From contig CAITOC010000050.1 in assembly GCA_903893925.1 (NCBI GenBank), positions 1 through 46,248 of the forward strand: a stretch of DNA of 46,248 nt. Reading direction: 5' to 3'. Below the pieces are notes generated by a model. That model did no database searches. It saw nothing but the letters and a program-made list of their open reading frames with translations, and had not been told where the DNA came from. Positions 1 through 8,983 of this stretch are shown here, piece after piece. Made by a program: the position numbers and the translations under genes. Position 1 is the first letter of the stretch. The number at the start of each line of letters is the position of its first letter. Origin of the DNA: Candidatus Moraniibacteriota bacterium (GTDB taxonomy: Bacteria; Patescibacteriota; Minisyncoccia; Moranbacterales; UBA1568).

Positions 1-177
1 TCTGAATTTTCCATTCTTCTTTACCTGTTCGGAATGGCACCGGACACACTTTTTTTATACGTCATTACAAATGTTTTATTGATTATGGCTCCAGTATGGC
101 ACGAATCGAAGTTTTTAGCCTTACATATTTCCCATTAAGTCTTTTTTCCCGAAACATCCGACGCCCCTTGATCGGAA

Positions 178-207
178 ACACTCCCATATGACGTCATATG
201 GGAGTGT
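178..207. terminator. 30-bp perfect palindrome downstream of serS, possible terminator or processing hairpin
   Basis: ACACTCCCATATGAC/GTCATATGGGAGTGT is perfectly self-complementary, 30 nt past the serS stop; no convincing T-tract on either strand. Confidence 0.4.
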
Positions 208-237
208 ATTCTTGTCCGAAGAAAATCATCGTCATCT

Positions 238-1560
238 CTAGGCGACCGTAAGCCGGTCCTTGCCGACGAACGGACGGAGGACTTCCGGCACAATAACGGA
301 ACCATCTGCTTCCTGGAAGTTCTCGAGGATCGCGATGAGCGGACGGACACTTGTGAGTGCGGTGTTGTTGAGCATATAGACCGGGATTTTTTTTCCTGTT
401 TCGGGATCGCGATATTTCACGTCGAGCCGGCGAGCCTGCCAATCAGTGAAGTTCGAGGCCGATCCGAGTTCGCCCCACCGGCCGAGTCCGGGCATCCATG
501 CCTCGAGATCGAACGCCTTGTATTTTCCCGTGCCCATATCGCCGGCACAGATCCGGAGTTTCCGGTACGGCAAGCCGAGTTCTGTCAGTATTTCCTCGGT
601 AATGCCGAGCATTTCTTGTTGCAATGTTTCGGCGACTGCGATGTCAGCCTGAGCGATGACGACCTGTTCGACTTTCATGAACTCATGGACGCGATAGAGC
701 CCCTTGGTATCTTTGCCGTACGAACCGATCTCGCTACGATAACATTGACTGAAACCGGCATAGCGGATCGGGAGATCGGACGCATCAAGCGTTTCTCCGG
801 AATGGAATGCCAGAAGCGACGGCTCAGACGTACCGACGAGAAATTTCTGTTCTTTCGACTCGCTGCCGTCGGTCTCCTTGTCCGACGAAGCGACCTGATA
901 GATCTCGTCCACCTCGCCGTCATATTCGAGTCCCTTGAAGTAGCCACTGCCGAAAAGCGGAAAGCCTTTCACGAGAGTCGGCGGGATCATCGGCACATAG
1001 TCTTTACTTGCCATCTTTGAAAGTGCATACGACATGAGTCCGAGCGCGAGGAGCGCCCCGTCACCCGTAAGGTAATACCCGCGGTATCCGGCGACCTTGG
1101 TCCCCCGTTCGAGATCGAACAATCCGAGCGCCGTCCCGAGTGCGATATGATCCTTGGGCGTAAAATCAAACTCGCGGATCGTACCCGTACGGGACACCTC
1201 CACATTGTCCTCTTCGCCCTTTCCCTCCGGCGTATCCGACGCCATGATATTCGGCACGAGCGCCATGAGCGCATCAAATCTTGCTTTCGCCTCGCGTGTG
1301 GCCGGTTCAAGCGACTCGATCTTCTCCTTGATCGTTTTTCCATCGGCGATAGCGGTCTGGCGTTCCTCATCACTTCCCGCTTTCCCGATCCGTTCATTGA
1401 TACCGTTCTTCTCCGCCTGTGCCGATTCGAGCGCTTGTGCCGATTCGATTCGTTCCTTATCCGCAGACAACAATGTTTCGACGTCAAAAGAAAGCTTCTT
1501 GCCATTGGCCGCCTCGGCTATTTCGCCCTTGTGATCGCGAATGAATTGGATATCAAGCAT
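238..1560 (-). CDS. serS: Seryl-tRNA synthetase
   Basis: MLDIQFIRDHKGEI N-terminus and class II motifs (VGTSEPSLLAFHSGE, RYAGFSQCYRSEIGSYGKDTKGLYRVHEFMKVEQ, ELGSASNFTDWQARRL). Start placed at 1560 because the longer ORF overlaps a tRNA. Confidence 0.97.
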   Translation of the reverse strand: MLDIQFIRDHKGEIAEAANGKKLSFDVETLLSADKERIESAQALESAQAEKNGINERIGKAGSDEERQTAIADGKTIKEKIESLEPATREAKARFDALMALVPNIMASDTPEGKGEEDNVEVSRTGTIREFDFTPKDHIALGTALGLFDLERGTKVAGYRGYYLTGDGALLALGLMSYALSKMASKDYVPMIPPTLVKGFPLFGSGYFKGLEYDGEVDEIYQVASSDKETDGSESKEQKFLVGTSEPSLLAFHSGETLDASDLPIRYAGFSQCYRSEIGSYGKDTKGLYRVHEFMKVEQVVIAQADIAVAETLQQEMLGITEEILTELGLPYRKLRICAGDMGTGKYKAFDLEAWMPGLGRWGELGSASNFTDWQARRLDVKYRDPETGKKIPVYMLNNTALTSVRPLIAILENFQEADGSVIVPEVLRPFVGKDRLTVA

Positions 1561-1569
1561 AATCGGGAT

Positions 1570-1667
1570 CTGACAACCTACAACTGACAACCGATAACCA
1601 TCCACATAATCAGTGGCGAAGCTTTCTTGTCGTGAGTCGTTTGTCGTGAGTCGTTTGTCGTACGTCG
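1570..1667. repeat. Degenerate 7-bp-period tandem repeats upstream of serS
   Basis: ctgacaa cctacaa ctgacaa ccgataa (1570-1599) and gtcgtga gtcgttt gtcgtga gtcgttt gtcgtac gtcg (1629-1667). Confidence 0.8.
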
Positions 1668-1674
1668 AACCATG

Positions 1675-1748
1675 TGGTCGCTGGTGGACTCGAACCACCG
1701 ACCCCTGCAATGTGAATGCAGTGCTCTAACCAACTGAGCTAAGCGACC
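1675..1748 (-). tRNA. tRNA-Val, anticodon CAC
   Basis: Reverse complement GGTCGCTTAGCTCAGTTGGTTAGAGCACTGCATTCACATTGCAGGGGTCGGTGGTTCGAGTCCACCAGCGACCA folds as a cloverleaf; anticodon loop TTCACAT; CCA not encoded. Confidence 0.95.
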
Positions 1749-1937
1749 TAAATATCGTTTCCTGACTTCGATGTCACATCAACCGTGAATGCGACGTTCT
1801 CACCAATTCCGCCCGGTTACTGCGCGCATAGCGTTATAAGCGGGTGAGTCAAGCGACCATCTTCCTTATCCCCTCTCCGCTTATCCTAGCCGAATCCCGG
1901 GAAATTGTCCACAGCGAGCCACATACGGAACCGCGTT

Positions 1938-3077
1938 TCAGACCGTGATCGTGAATATCACCTCTCCGTCCTCCATTCGGGCATCTATGCCGCCGCCATG
2001 CGCCTCGATGAGTTTCCTGACGATGTTTAGGCCGATTCCCAGATGCTGTTTCCGATCGTCATACGGCCGACCCTTTTCCGCACGATAAAACCGATCGAAC
2101 ACGTGAACGACTTCACCGGCGAACAGGGTATCCGCGAGGTTTCCGATCGACCATACGGCCTTTCCGTCACTATTCCTCATTTCGATCCGAATGTCGTTGT
2201 CTTTCCTGCCGTGACTGATGGCGTTGTCCAACAGGTTCAATATGATCTGCTTAAACTTGTCCTGATTGACGAAAGCGTCGACCGCGCCGACGACAACCGT
2301 CTTCATTCCTTTCTCTCGCAATTCATTCGCCAGCGACTCCGTAACCTCCTCGGTGATTTTCCGTAACGATACGGACTCTTTCGAGATTTCACGGTCGTCC
2401 GCCTCGATCTTCGCAAGCATCGTCATCTCCTTCACCAGATGGATCATCCGATCCGTCTCCGACAACGCCTTCCGTTCGATTTCCTTTTCCTTCTCGGATG
2501 CGAACACGCCGTCGGAAAGTCCTTCAAGATATCCCTTCACCGCGGTAAGCGGTGTACGCAGTTCATGGGACAGGTCGATGAAAAACTCCTTTCGGATCCC
2601 CTCCTGCCGTTCCACCTTCTCGATCAGCGCATTGTATGCCTCGGTCAGTCCGCTAACCTCGTCGTTTCCGAAATATACGACCCGTTTCGCTCTTCCTCCG
2701 CCCATATACGTTTTCATCGCGGAACGCAGACGGAACACTCCGCTGAGAAAAAAGTTTCCGAGTATGAGACTCATGACCACGGCGAGCGCGACGCCGGCCA
2801 CGCTCGCGGTCAGGAGCGTGCTCCGGGTCGCTTTCACGAATCGTGCTTCCGGCGAATCCGGCGCGAACCGGATATCATCCGGATTCACGGGCGCCGGTTG
2901 CGGTCGGTCGGGTCCAGACTGCGGCGGGGACGGTTGCGACTGGATCGCCCTCGATTTCTCTATCGTGAATTTCCTGAATTCATCGTTGGTCCGCTGGTTG
3001 ATGAGAAAAAAGGTCATACTCATGACGATGAGCACGATCAGGACCGAACCAAGCGTGTATTTTTCCTGCATTTTCAT
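1938..3077 (-). CDS. Membrane sensor histidine kinase with short Pro-rich extracytoplasmic segment
   Basis: Two TM segments, HisKA motif DLSHELRTPLTAVKGYLEG, N-box NLLDNAISHG, G-box HLGIGLNIVRKLIEAHGG. Confidence 0.95.
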   Translation of the reverse strand: MKMQEKYTLGSVLIVLIVMSMTFFLINQRTNDEFRKFTIEKSRAIQSQPSPPQSGPDRPQPAPVNPDDIRFAPDSPEARFVKATRSTLLTASVAGVALAVVMSLILGNFFLSGVFRLRSAMKTYMGGGRAKRVVYFGNDEVSGLTEAYNALIEKVERQEGIRKEFFIDLSHELRTPLTAVKGYLEGLSDGVFASEKEKEIERKALSETDRMIHLVKEMTMLAKIEADDREISKESVSLRKITEEVTESLANELREKGMKTVVVGAVDAFVNQDKFKQIILNLLDNAISHGRKDNDIRIEMRNSDGKAVWSIGNLADTLFAGEVVHVFDRFYRAEKGRPYDDRKQHLGIGLNIVRKLIEAHGGGIDARMEDGEVIFTITV

Positions 3078-3092
3078 ATACGTACACGATCG

Positions 3093-3788
3093 TCATTCCG
3101 CTTTAAACTTGAATCCGGTTTCCCTGACCGTCTCGATGAGCGTCGGGTGCCTCGGATCGCCTTCGAGCTTGTGCCGGAGATTCCTCACATGGGTATCGAG
3201 CGTCCGATCGCTCAGGTAATCGAAGTTCCCGAGCGTGCGCTCCATCAACATTTCGCGGGATACGACCTTGCCGCGGTTCTCGTAGAGCGTCCGGAATATC
3301 CTGAACTCGTTCGGCGTAAGGGCGATCCTCGCCCCGTTCCGGGAAAACTCCATCGTCTCGAAACAGAACTCGAGACCGTCGACATTCAGCGTCCGGACCC
3401 GATCGGATCCCGTACCGCTCCGCCTCAGTGACGCCTTGATGCGTGCCATGAGCTCCCGCGCGCCGAACGGCTTGGTGACATAGTCGTCCGCCCCCAGCTC
3501 CAGGCCGACGACGATGTCCGACTCCTCGTCGCGGGCGCTGATCATCAGGATCGGGATATCGCTTTTCTCCCGGATCGTCTTCACGATCTCCGGGCCGGAG
3601 ATTCCCGGCAGCATCCAATCGACGACGACGACATCGAATTTCCGACGGCCGAACAGGTCCAGGCCGGCCTCGCCGTCCTTCGCGTATTCGACCGACATTC
3701 CGTCCCTTCCGGCATACGCGGAAAGCGTTTCCGCTATGGCCGGCTCGTCGTCTATGAGCAGGATTCTCGTCACCGGATGATGTCTCAT
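3093..3788 (-). CDS. OmpR/PhoB-family response regulator
   Basis: Receiver domain (ILLIDDEPAIAETL, VVVDWMLPGISGPEIV, GADDYVTKPFGARELMARI) and winged-helix output domain (LTPNEFRIFRTLYENRGKVVSREMLMERT...RTLDTHVRNLRHKLE). 4-bp ATGA overlap with upstream gene. Confidence 0.97.
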   Translation of the reverse strand: MRHHPVTRILLIDDEPAIAETLSAYAGRDGMSVEYAKDGEAGLDLFGRRKFDVVVVDWMLPGISGPEIVKTIREKSDIPILMISARDEESDIVVGLELGADDYVTKPFGARELMARIKASLRRSGTGSDRVRTLNVDGLEFCFETMEFSRNGARIALTPNEFRIFRTLYENRGKVVSREMLMERTLGNFDYLSDRTLDTHVRNLRHKLEGDPRHPTLIETVRETGFKFKAE

Positions 3789-4858
3789 AGCGAATAGGTA
3801 TATGCGACCGATCCGTCCGATTTCACGAATTCCACCGTCGTCCCCGAAGCGGAAACCGTGACCCGGAGGTATCCGGACCCACCCAGGATAACCCCGCTTC
3901 CGTATCCGTACGCGGCGGCGGTCGTCACCCTGTCTCCCGGATGACTGGGTTGCGGCAGGGTCTGATATAGTACCCCGTCGAGCTCCTGCTTGGCAAAAAA
4001 GTGATCATGCCCCTTGAAGACGGCCTGAACGCCGTTTTCCCTCAGGAGTTCCCGGATCGGCTTTCCCCACCCGGGACGCCGTGCGTCGAACCCGTAGCTG
4101 CCGTCCGCATTACCCCCTCCCCATTCGTAGAGTTTCGCGAACTCGACGCCACCACGGCCCTGATCGCCCCCTCCCACCAACTGATGGATGAAGACGAATT
4201 TGTGCGTGGCATGACTCTGCTCGAGGGTCGTCTTCAACCAATCGTACTGTTCCCTGCCGAGCGTCCACCCCCATCCGTCGGTTGTCGGCTTCGGCTTCGT
4301 GTACGAGTATGGATCGAGTATGACGAACAGTGTGTCACCTTGCTCGAACGAGGAGTAGTTTTTGTCCGAGGTCTCGTCAGGGAAATACTCCCGACGATAG
4401 TCTTTCGTATACAACGGATCCCATCCGGTCTCCCCGTCGTGATTTCCCATGACGAAATGGAACGGGATCGTTCCGAGAAGATCGTAGTAGTCCTTCATCA
4501 GCGCGTACCGGCTCCGGATATTCGCTTCGCCCTTATCGGCCTGCTTGTCGACCATGAAGATGTCGCCGAGATCGATCAGAAACGCCGGCTTGGCGCTCGC
4601 GATATTCCGAAGTGTCGCCGTATACACCGCCGGGTCGGACTGCTCGTCCATATGAGGATCCGCCTCTATGGCGAACACGAACCCGCCGGCGTCGGATAGA
4701 CGGTTTTGGCCGGCATCGGAAACCGGATGAACCGCCGGACTTCCGTCCGGGCTTGCCGGAACCTTCTTCGACACCCAGAACCAGGTCACGGCTCCTATTC
4801 CCAAGATGAGCGTCGCGATGGCAATGGTCGCCTTGTCGATCCTCATAAGTCCCTTCAC
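3785..4858 (-). CDS. Membrane-anchored calcineurin-like metallophosphoesterase (paralogue B)
   Basis: N-terminal TM (ATIAIATLILGIGAVTWFW) then phosphoesterase motifs FLIDLGDIF, HFVMGNHDGE, FVFIHQLVGG, AVFKGHDHFFAKQ. GTG start overlaps the TGA of the upstream paralogue. Confidence 0.9.
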   Translation of the reverse strand: MKGLMRIDKATIAIATLILGIGAVTWFWVSKKVPASPDGSPAVHPVSDAGQNRLSDAGGFVFAIEADPHMDEQSDPAVYTATLRNIASAKPAFLIDLGDIFMVDKQADKGEANIRSRYALMKDYYDLLGTIPFHFVMGNHDGETGWDPLYTKDYRREYFPDETSDKNYSSFEQGDTLFVILDPYSYTKPKPTTDGWGWTLGREQYDWLKTTLEQSHATHKFVFIHQLVGGGDQGRGGVEFAKLYEWGGGNADGSYGFDARRPGWGKPIRELLRENGVQAVFKGHDHFFAKQELDGVLYQTLPQPSHPGDRVTTAAAYGYGSGVILGGSGYLRVTVSASGTTVEFVKSDGSVAYTYSL

Positions 4859-6021
4859 TTAATGGAATACGAATAGCCCACGCTTCCGTTCCTGTTCTGG
4901 CCGGATTCGTCCTTGGGCAGGAATGACCGCACGTAATCGACGTTCACCGCATCGGGAGAAACGGTCACATTGAGGAAGCCCGCGTTCGGCATCACGGTCC
5001 CGGATGTATACGCGTCCCTGTTGAATGCGGTATACGTGTCATCCGCCGGGGTCGGTACTTCCTGATAAACGATTCCGTCGAGTTCCTGTCTCGCGAAGAG
5101 GTGATCGTGACCCTGGAAGAATATCGTCACCCCGTTCTTCGCCATCAGCTGATGGATCGGCAGTTCCCATCCCGGCCGCATGGCATCGAATTCCCATATT
5201 CCCTTCCGGCCATATCCGCCCCACTCATAGAGCTTCGCCTCCTCGATCCCCCCGCGCCCGGTTCCGAGCACGTGATGGGCGAACACGAACTTGTATTTCG
5301 CCGTGCTTCCTTCCAGGGTCTGCTTGAACCATCGGTACTGCGCGTCGCCGAGCGTGACATCCCACAGGTTTCGGTCATCCTTCCCTCCCGCAGTCTTCGT
5401 CACGCCGGCCGTATTGTCGACCGCGATATCCGAATGCCAATAGAAATCTATCACCACGAACAGGGCGTCGCCGTATACGAAGGAATAATATCCGTTTTCC
5501 GCTCCCGGCGAATCGAAATACTTTTCCCTGGCATTCCTCGCCAGGACGGCGGGATTGCCGTCCGTCCCATCCAACAGATATTTCGCTTCCTGCTCGTGGT
5601 TGCCGTTCACCAGATACTTCGGGACCGAAAGCGCGTCGAGAAATTTCTTCTGGGTGAGATACACCTCGTCGACCGTCTGTTGCGAATAACTCTTGTTTTC
5701 GATCAGTTTCTCGATGCTGAAATCATCCCCCAACAGGAAATAGAATGCGGGTCGGACATTCGCCGCGTTCCGCAAGGTCGTTTCATACAACCCGGAATTG
5801 AACATCTTCCCCGCCCTTTCGGGGTGCGAATCTCCCTGGACCCCGAACGAGAACCGCTCCCTGCCAACTCCTTCCCGAACGATCGCGGGCTGCGAAACGA
5901 CGGCCCCTTCCGGTTCCGACACGGCCTGTTTTACGGCCCTGTTCGAACCCCAAAACCAGGACACCACTCCGATTCCCGCCATCAGAACGACACTGGAAAC
6001 GATATACGCTCTCCTGTCCAT
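4855..6021 (-). CDS. Membrane-anchored calcineurin-like metallophosphoesterase (paralogue A)
   Basis: N-terminal TM (AYIVSSVVLMAGIGVVSWFWG); motifs GVQGDSHPER, FLLGDDFS, LVNGNHEQEA, FVFAHHVLG, IFFQGHDHLFARQELDGIVYQ; clearly paralogous to 3785-4858. Confidence 0.9.
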   Translation of the reverse strand: MDRRAYIVSSVVLMAGIGVVSWFWGSNRAVKQAVSEPEGAVVSQPAIVREGVGRERFSFGVQGDSHPERAGKMFNSGLYETTLRNAANVRPAFYFLLGDDFSIEKLIENKSYSQQTVDEVYLTQKKFLDALSVPKYLVNGNHEQEAKYLLDGTDGNPAVLARNAREKYFDSPGAENGYYSFVYGDALFVVIDFYWHSDIAVDNTAGVTKTAGGKDDRNLWDVTLGDAQYRWFKQTLEGSTAKYKFVFAHHVLGTGRGGIEEAKLYEWGGYGRKGIWEFDAMRPGWELPIHQLMAKNGVTIFFQGHDHLFARQELDGIVYQEVPTPADDTYTAFNRDAYTSGTVMPNAGFLNVTVSPDAVNVDYVRSFLPKDESGQNRNGSVGYSYSIK

Positions 6022-6022
6022 A

Positions 6023-6697
6023 TCACTGTTGCGGGCCGCTTGTCGTCCCGAATTTCGTATTGCAGGCCGTTCTGCAGAACCGGTAATCCCCGCACTGGAG
6101 TCCCATGGAATTCTCGCAGCAGGTCTTGCATTCCCCGGAGCTCGCTTCCTTGGTACATGTCGAATAATCCCCTTTCTCGCCCAGCGCCGAGGGGGATGTC
6201 ACCGTGATGAAATCCGAATTCGCGCCGAAGTCGTGGGTCGCGCAGGTATTCCGGCAGGCGGTCCTCGTCGCGCTGTCGGTTCCGCTCAGGCAGTCGCAGC
6301 AATCCTTGCACTGGGGATTATCCTTGGTCTTATTGATGCAGGAATCATACGCCGCCGAACCCGTAGCGGACGCTGTCGACGCGGTTGCCGATCCCGCCTG
6401 GGTCACCCCATTCTTTCCACCCTGCTTGCTTCCCTTTTTTCCGTTGACCGAAGCGGCCTGACCGCCGCCGGAAACCGCGGTAATGCCGTTCGTCACAGTC
6501 GCTGTCTGGAAGCTATCGCCCTCGGCCGTAGTTTTCGTCGCACAGTCACAACCGCAGAATATCTTTCGCCCATACAGATCCCAAAATGCCCCGAGTAGGA
6601 CCGCGATAAAGAGAAACGCCAGGATGGAAACGACCACTTTCCGCCTCTTCGACAGACCTACCTGTCCTGATTCGTTTTCCGTTTTTTCCAGGAACAT
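6023..6697 (-). CDS. Membrane-anchored Cys-rich protein with two Cys repeats
   Basis: One TM near the N-terminus, then repeated motif YDSCINKTKDNPQCKDCCDCLSG...ACRNTCATHDF / YSTCTKEASSGECKTCCENSMG...FCRTACNTKFG. Confidence 0.85.
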   Translation of the reverse strand: MFLEKTENESGQVGLSKRRKVVVSILAFLFIAVLLGAFWDLYGRKIFCGCDCATKTTAEGDSFQTATVTNGITAVSGGGQAASVNGKKGSKQGGKNGVTQAGSATASTASATGSAAYDSCINKTKDNPQCKDCCDCLSGTDSATRTACRNTCATHDFGANSDFITVTSPSALGEKGDYSTCTKEASSGECKTCCENSMGLQCGDYRFCRTACNTKFGTTSGPQQ

Positions 6698-6717
6698 AGA
6701 AGTGTGATATTTTCGAA

Positions 6718-8298
6718 TTATTTCCCGAACAGGAAATCCGTGTTCTGGACCGTCGGCATGCTTATCTTCTCCGAATACAGATAGGCCTTGGAGGTATCGC
6801 AGGGGTACTGTTCCAGACCTTTCAATTTTACCAGGGTCGTCTTCTGTTCATCGGTCAAGGTATTTCCCACTTTCGAAAAGGCGGTCGCATAGTAATAGGA
6901 GATTTCCCCATCAAGCGCGCCATATTCACGTGATAAGCTCATGACAAGATCCTCGTTTATCGTCCCACCCGACAAGGCCTTTCGCAGTTCGGTGGAAATC
7001 GCCCGTCTTTTTTCCACGATTCCGGTTAAAGCCGTTTTCTGAGTCCCGATGACGCTCGTCACCGTCGTTTTTTGGGTGCTATCAAGAGCGGCGATGAACG
7101 CCTGACCCTGATCGCCCGTTATGGATTCACCGATAGTATATCCGGCGTTACCGATGGCCGGAGCATCCTTGATATAGAATCCACCGAAATAATCCGCCTG
7201 CCGTTCGGGACAAAAGTATGTATCGGCTTCGACGTTTCCGGCATACCAGCCGAACATCTCGCTTGCGTATGTCATAACGAGGACGGACTCCTCTTTTGAT
7301 ACACCCTTTCCGACCTGGTCCGGTAGCACCGACCAGGATGTGAAACCGCCCTTGACCATCCCGTCGAGATACGCCTTCTGCGTCGCATCCAAAGAATTCA
7401 ACGTTTCGGCATACAGTTTTGCCCGTTGAATACTTACCTGCGCATCCACCGCATAGATATCCGAGCTGTATTGTATGACCGCCTCCTTATTCAAGCCTGA
7501 CGATCCCGAAGGAATGTCGCCAGTCAGTTGACGCCTGAACGCGACCATGAGCGGGAAGCGCTTGTACGCGAACTCATCAACAAGGCTCGCCTGGGTTTTG
7601 GCGAGTGCGAACAGCTTCGCCTTCTGGGTATCATTGAGCGTTTTCAGGACATTATAGGCAGAGTTGGTCACGAAATCGGTATCGTGTCCCTTGCCGTCGG
7701 CAGTGATGTCCCGCAAATGCTGAAACCCGAAAAAATCCGCTACCTTTCCGGGCGGCAAAAACGAATCGGAACACGTATTGCCCGTTATGAATCCCAATCC
7801 GTCAAAAGACATAGTGTTCAGTTGGGCATTATCAGAGACGGCCTGCTCGATAGTATATTGATTCGCTCCCCCACCGCCACCTGCGGAAGACTGGCCGGAT
7901 TTCTGATCGCTTGTTTTGACATTCGACTGAGCCGTGCCTTGTGCGTCATCCTTTTTGCAAGAACGCACGCCAGGCTTGTCGTCACATGTTCCGGTAGCGG
8001 TGTTTCCGTTGTCACTGAACTGACATGCGTTACCGACCGCCTTGCCGGTACAGGCGCTGATCGCCGCCTCCGGTGGCATACCCGGAGTACCTCCGACCAT
8101 CACGTTCTGTCCCAAAGACTCCGAAGTCACGGCATTTCTCCCCGACAAGTACCAATAGGTTCCCACGCAGATCGTTCCCAATACCAACATTCCCATTACG
8201 ATATTGATGGGATCCTTCAATCGGCTCAAAATTCCATTCCCGTTCATTCCACTTCGAATATTCCCGTCTCCATTCCCTTGCGTCGTGAACGGCTCCAT
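6718..8298 (-). CDS. Membrane-anchored protein with two Spy/CpxP-like (LTxxQ-type) helical repeats and a Cys motif
   Basis: TM at INIVMGMLVLGTICVGTYWYL; Cys stretch ACTGKAVGNACQFSDNGNTATGTCDDKPGVRSC; repeats LNDTQKAKLFALAKTQ...LDATQKAYLDGM and LDSTQKTTVTSVIGTQ...LTDEQKTTLVKL. Confidence 0.75.
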   Translation of the reverse strand: MEPFTTQGNGDGNIRSGMNGNGILSRLKDPINIVMGMLVLGTICVGTYWYLSGRNAVTSESLGQNVMVGGTPGMPPEAAISACTGKAVGNACQFSDNGNTATGTCDDKPGVRSCKKDDAQGTAQSNVKTSDQKSGQSSAGGGGGANQYTIEQAVSDNAQLNTMSFDGLGFITGNTCSDSFLPPGKVADFFGFQHLRDITADGKGHDTDFVTNSAYNVLKTLNDTQKAKLFALAKTQASLVDEFAYKRFPLMVAFRRQLTGDIPSGSSGLNKEAVIQYSSDIYAVDAQVSIQRAKLYAETLNSLDATQKAYLDGMVKGGFTSWSVLPDQVGKGVSKEESVLVMTYASEMFGWYAGNVEADTYFCPERQADYFGGFYIKDAPAIGNAGYTIGESITGDQGQAFIAALDSTQKTTVTSVIGTQKTALTGIVEKRRAISTELRKALSGGTINEDLVMSLSREYGALDGEISYYYATAFSKVGNTLTDEQKTTLVKLKGLEQYPCDTSKAYLYSEKISMPTVQNTDFLFGK

Positions 8299-8414
8299 AT
8301 GATTTGTGTTGTTACCTATTATGAAGGAAGCGTACATGCATCCGCATAAAGAAAACTTCAACATTATGTGATGATTGCGTGAAGAACAATCCGGAAATCC
8401 CGCAGTATCGACAC

Positions 8415-8969
8415 TCACCCCATCATCTCATCCAATGCATCCAGGCATGGCGGCAGTTCGAACCATCCCGCCGAAGTGTTGAGATGCTTACCGCCCTGAA
8501 CGACGGTTAATTCGGCGGATAGTTCCGAGGACAGGCGTTCCGCGTCTTTCATGGGCACAGAGGGATCGTCATCTCCCTGAATGACGGCGAAGCGACCGCA
8601 TTTTGAAGAGATGGTCGAAAAATCGAATCCGTCTTCCAAAAAATTATCTATCGTTCTATTGTCATTCTTGGATATCGGCCCGGCAACGAGTACGGCCCCT
8701 TGGATGGGATGCACATTGTCATTCTCCAGGTACCGCAATATCGCCGTCGCACCCAAGGAATGACCTACGAGGTACACCTCGTCGCCGACAGACCATTCTA
8801 CGGATCTTTCTATCTCGCCGACCCATTCCGAGCAGAGCGGCCACTCCGGATCCGGCATCGGAAGCGAGCAGGCGTAGATATTTTTCTTCTCAAGTTCCCC
8901 CATGAGCCAGGGCCGCCACCCGCCGTTCGGCGTCCCCTGAAAGCCATGGATGATGAATACTTTTTTCAT
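8415..8969 (-). CDS. RBBP9/YdeN-like alpha/beta serine hydrolase
   Basis: MKKVFIIHGFQGTPNGGWRPWL, nucleophile elbow VGHSLGATAILRYLE, IQGDDDPSVPMKDAERL, GGKHLNTSAGW. Confidence 0.9.
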   Translation of the reverse strand: MKKVFIIHGFQGTPNGGWRPWLMGELEKKNIYACSLPMPDPEWPLCSEWVGEIERSVEWSVGDEVYLVGHSLGATAILRYLENDNVHPIQGAVLVAGPISKNDNRTIDNFLEDGFDFSTISSKCGRFAVIQGDDDPSVPMKDAERLSSELSAELTVVQGGKHLNTSAGWFELPPCLDALDEMMG

Positions 8970-8983
8970 ACGACGTGCGTCCT

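Noticed and set aside
1561-1710. N-terminal extension of the serS ORF (MQGSVVRVHQRPHGSTYDKRL...)
   Set aside because: Overlaps the tRNA-Val gene and the 7-bp repeats; canonical SerRS begins at MLDIQFIRDHKGEI (1560).
1790-1858. Possible degenerate second tRNA upstream of tRNA-Val (gagtcaagcgacc, accaattccgccc fragments)
   Set aside because: Only short matches to tRNA pieces; no cloverleaf with proper acceptor and T arms could be drawn.
5101-6207. Long plus-strand ORF (368 aa) antisense to phosphoesterase A
   Set aside because: Shadow ORF of a high-GC coding gene; the minus strand has clear phosphoesterase motifs and the plus translation is Arg/Pro/His-rich without recognisable domains.
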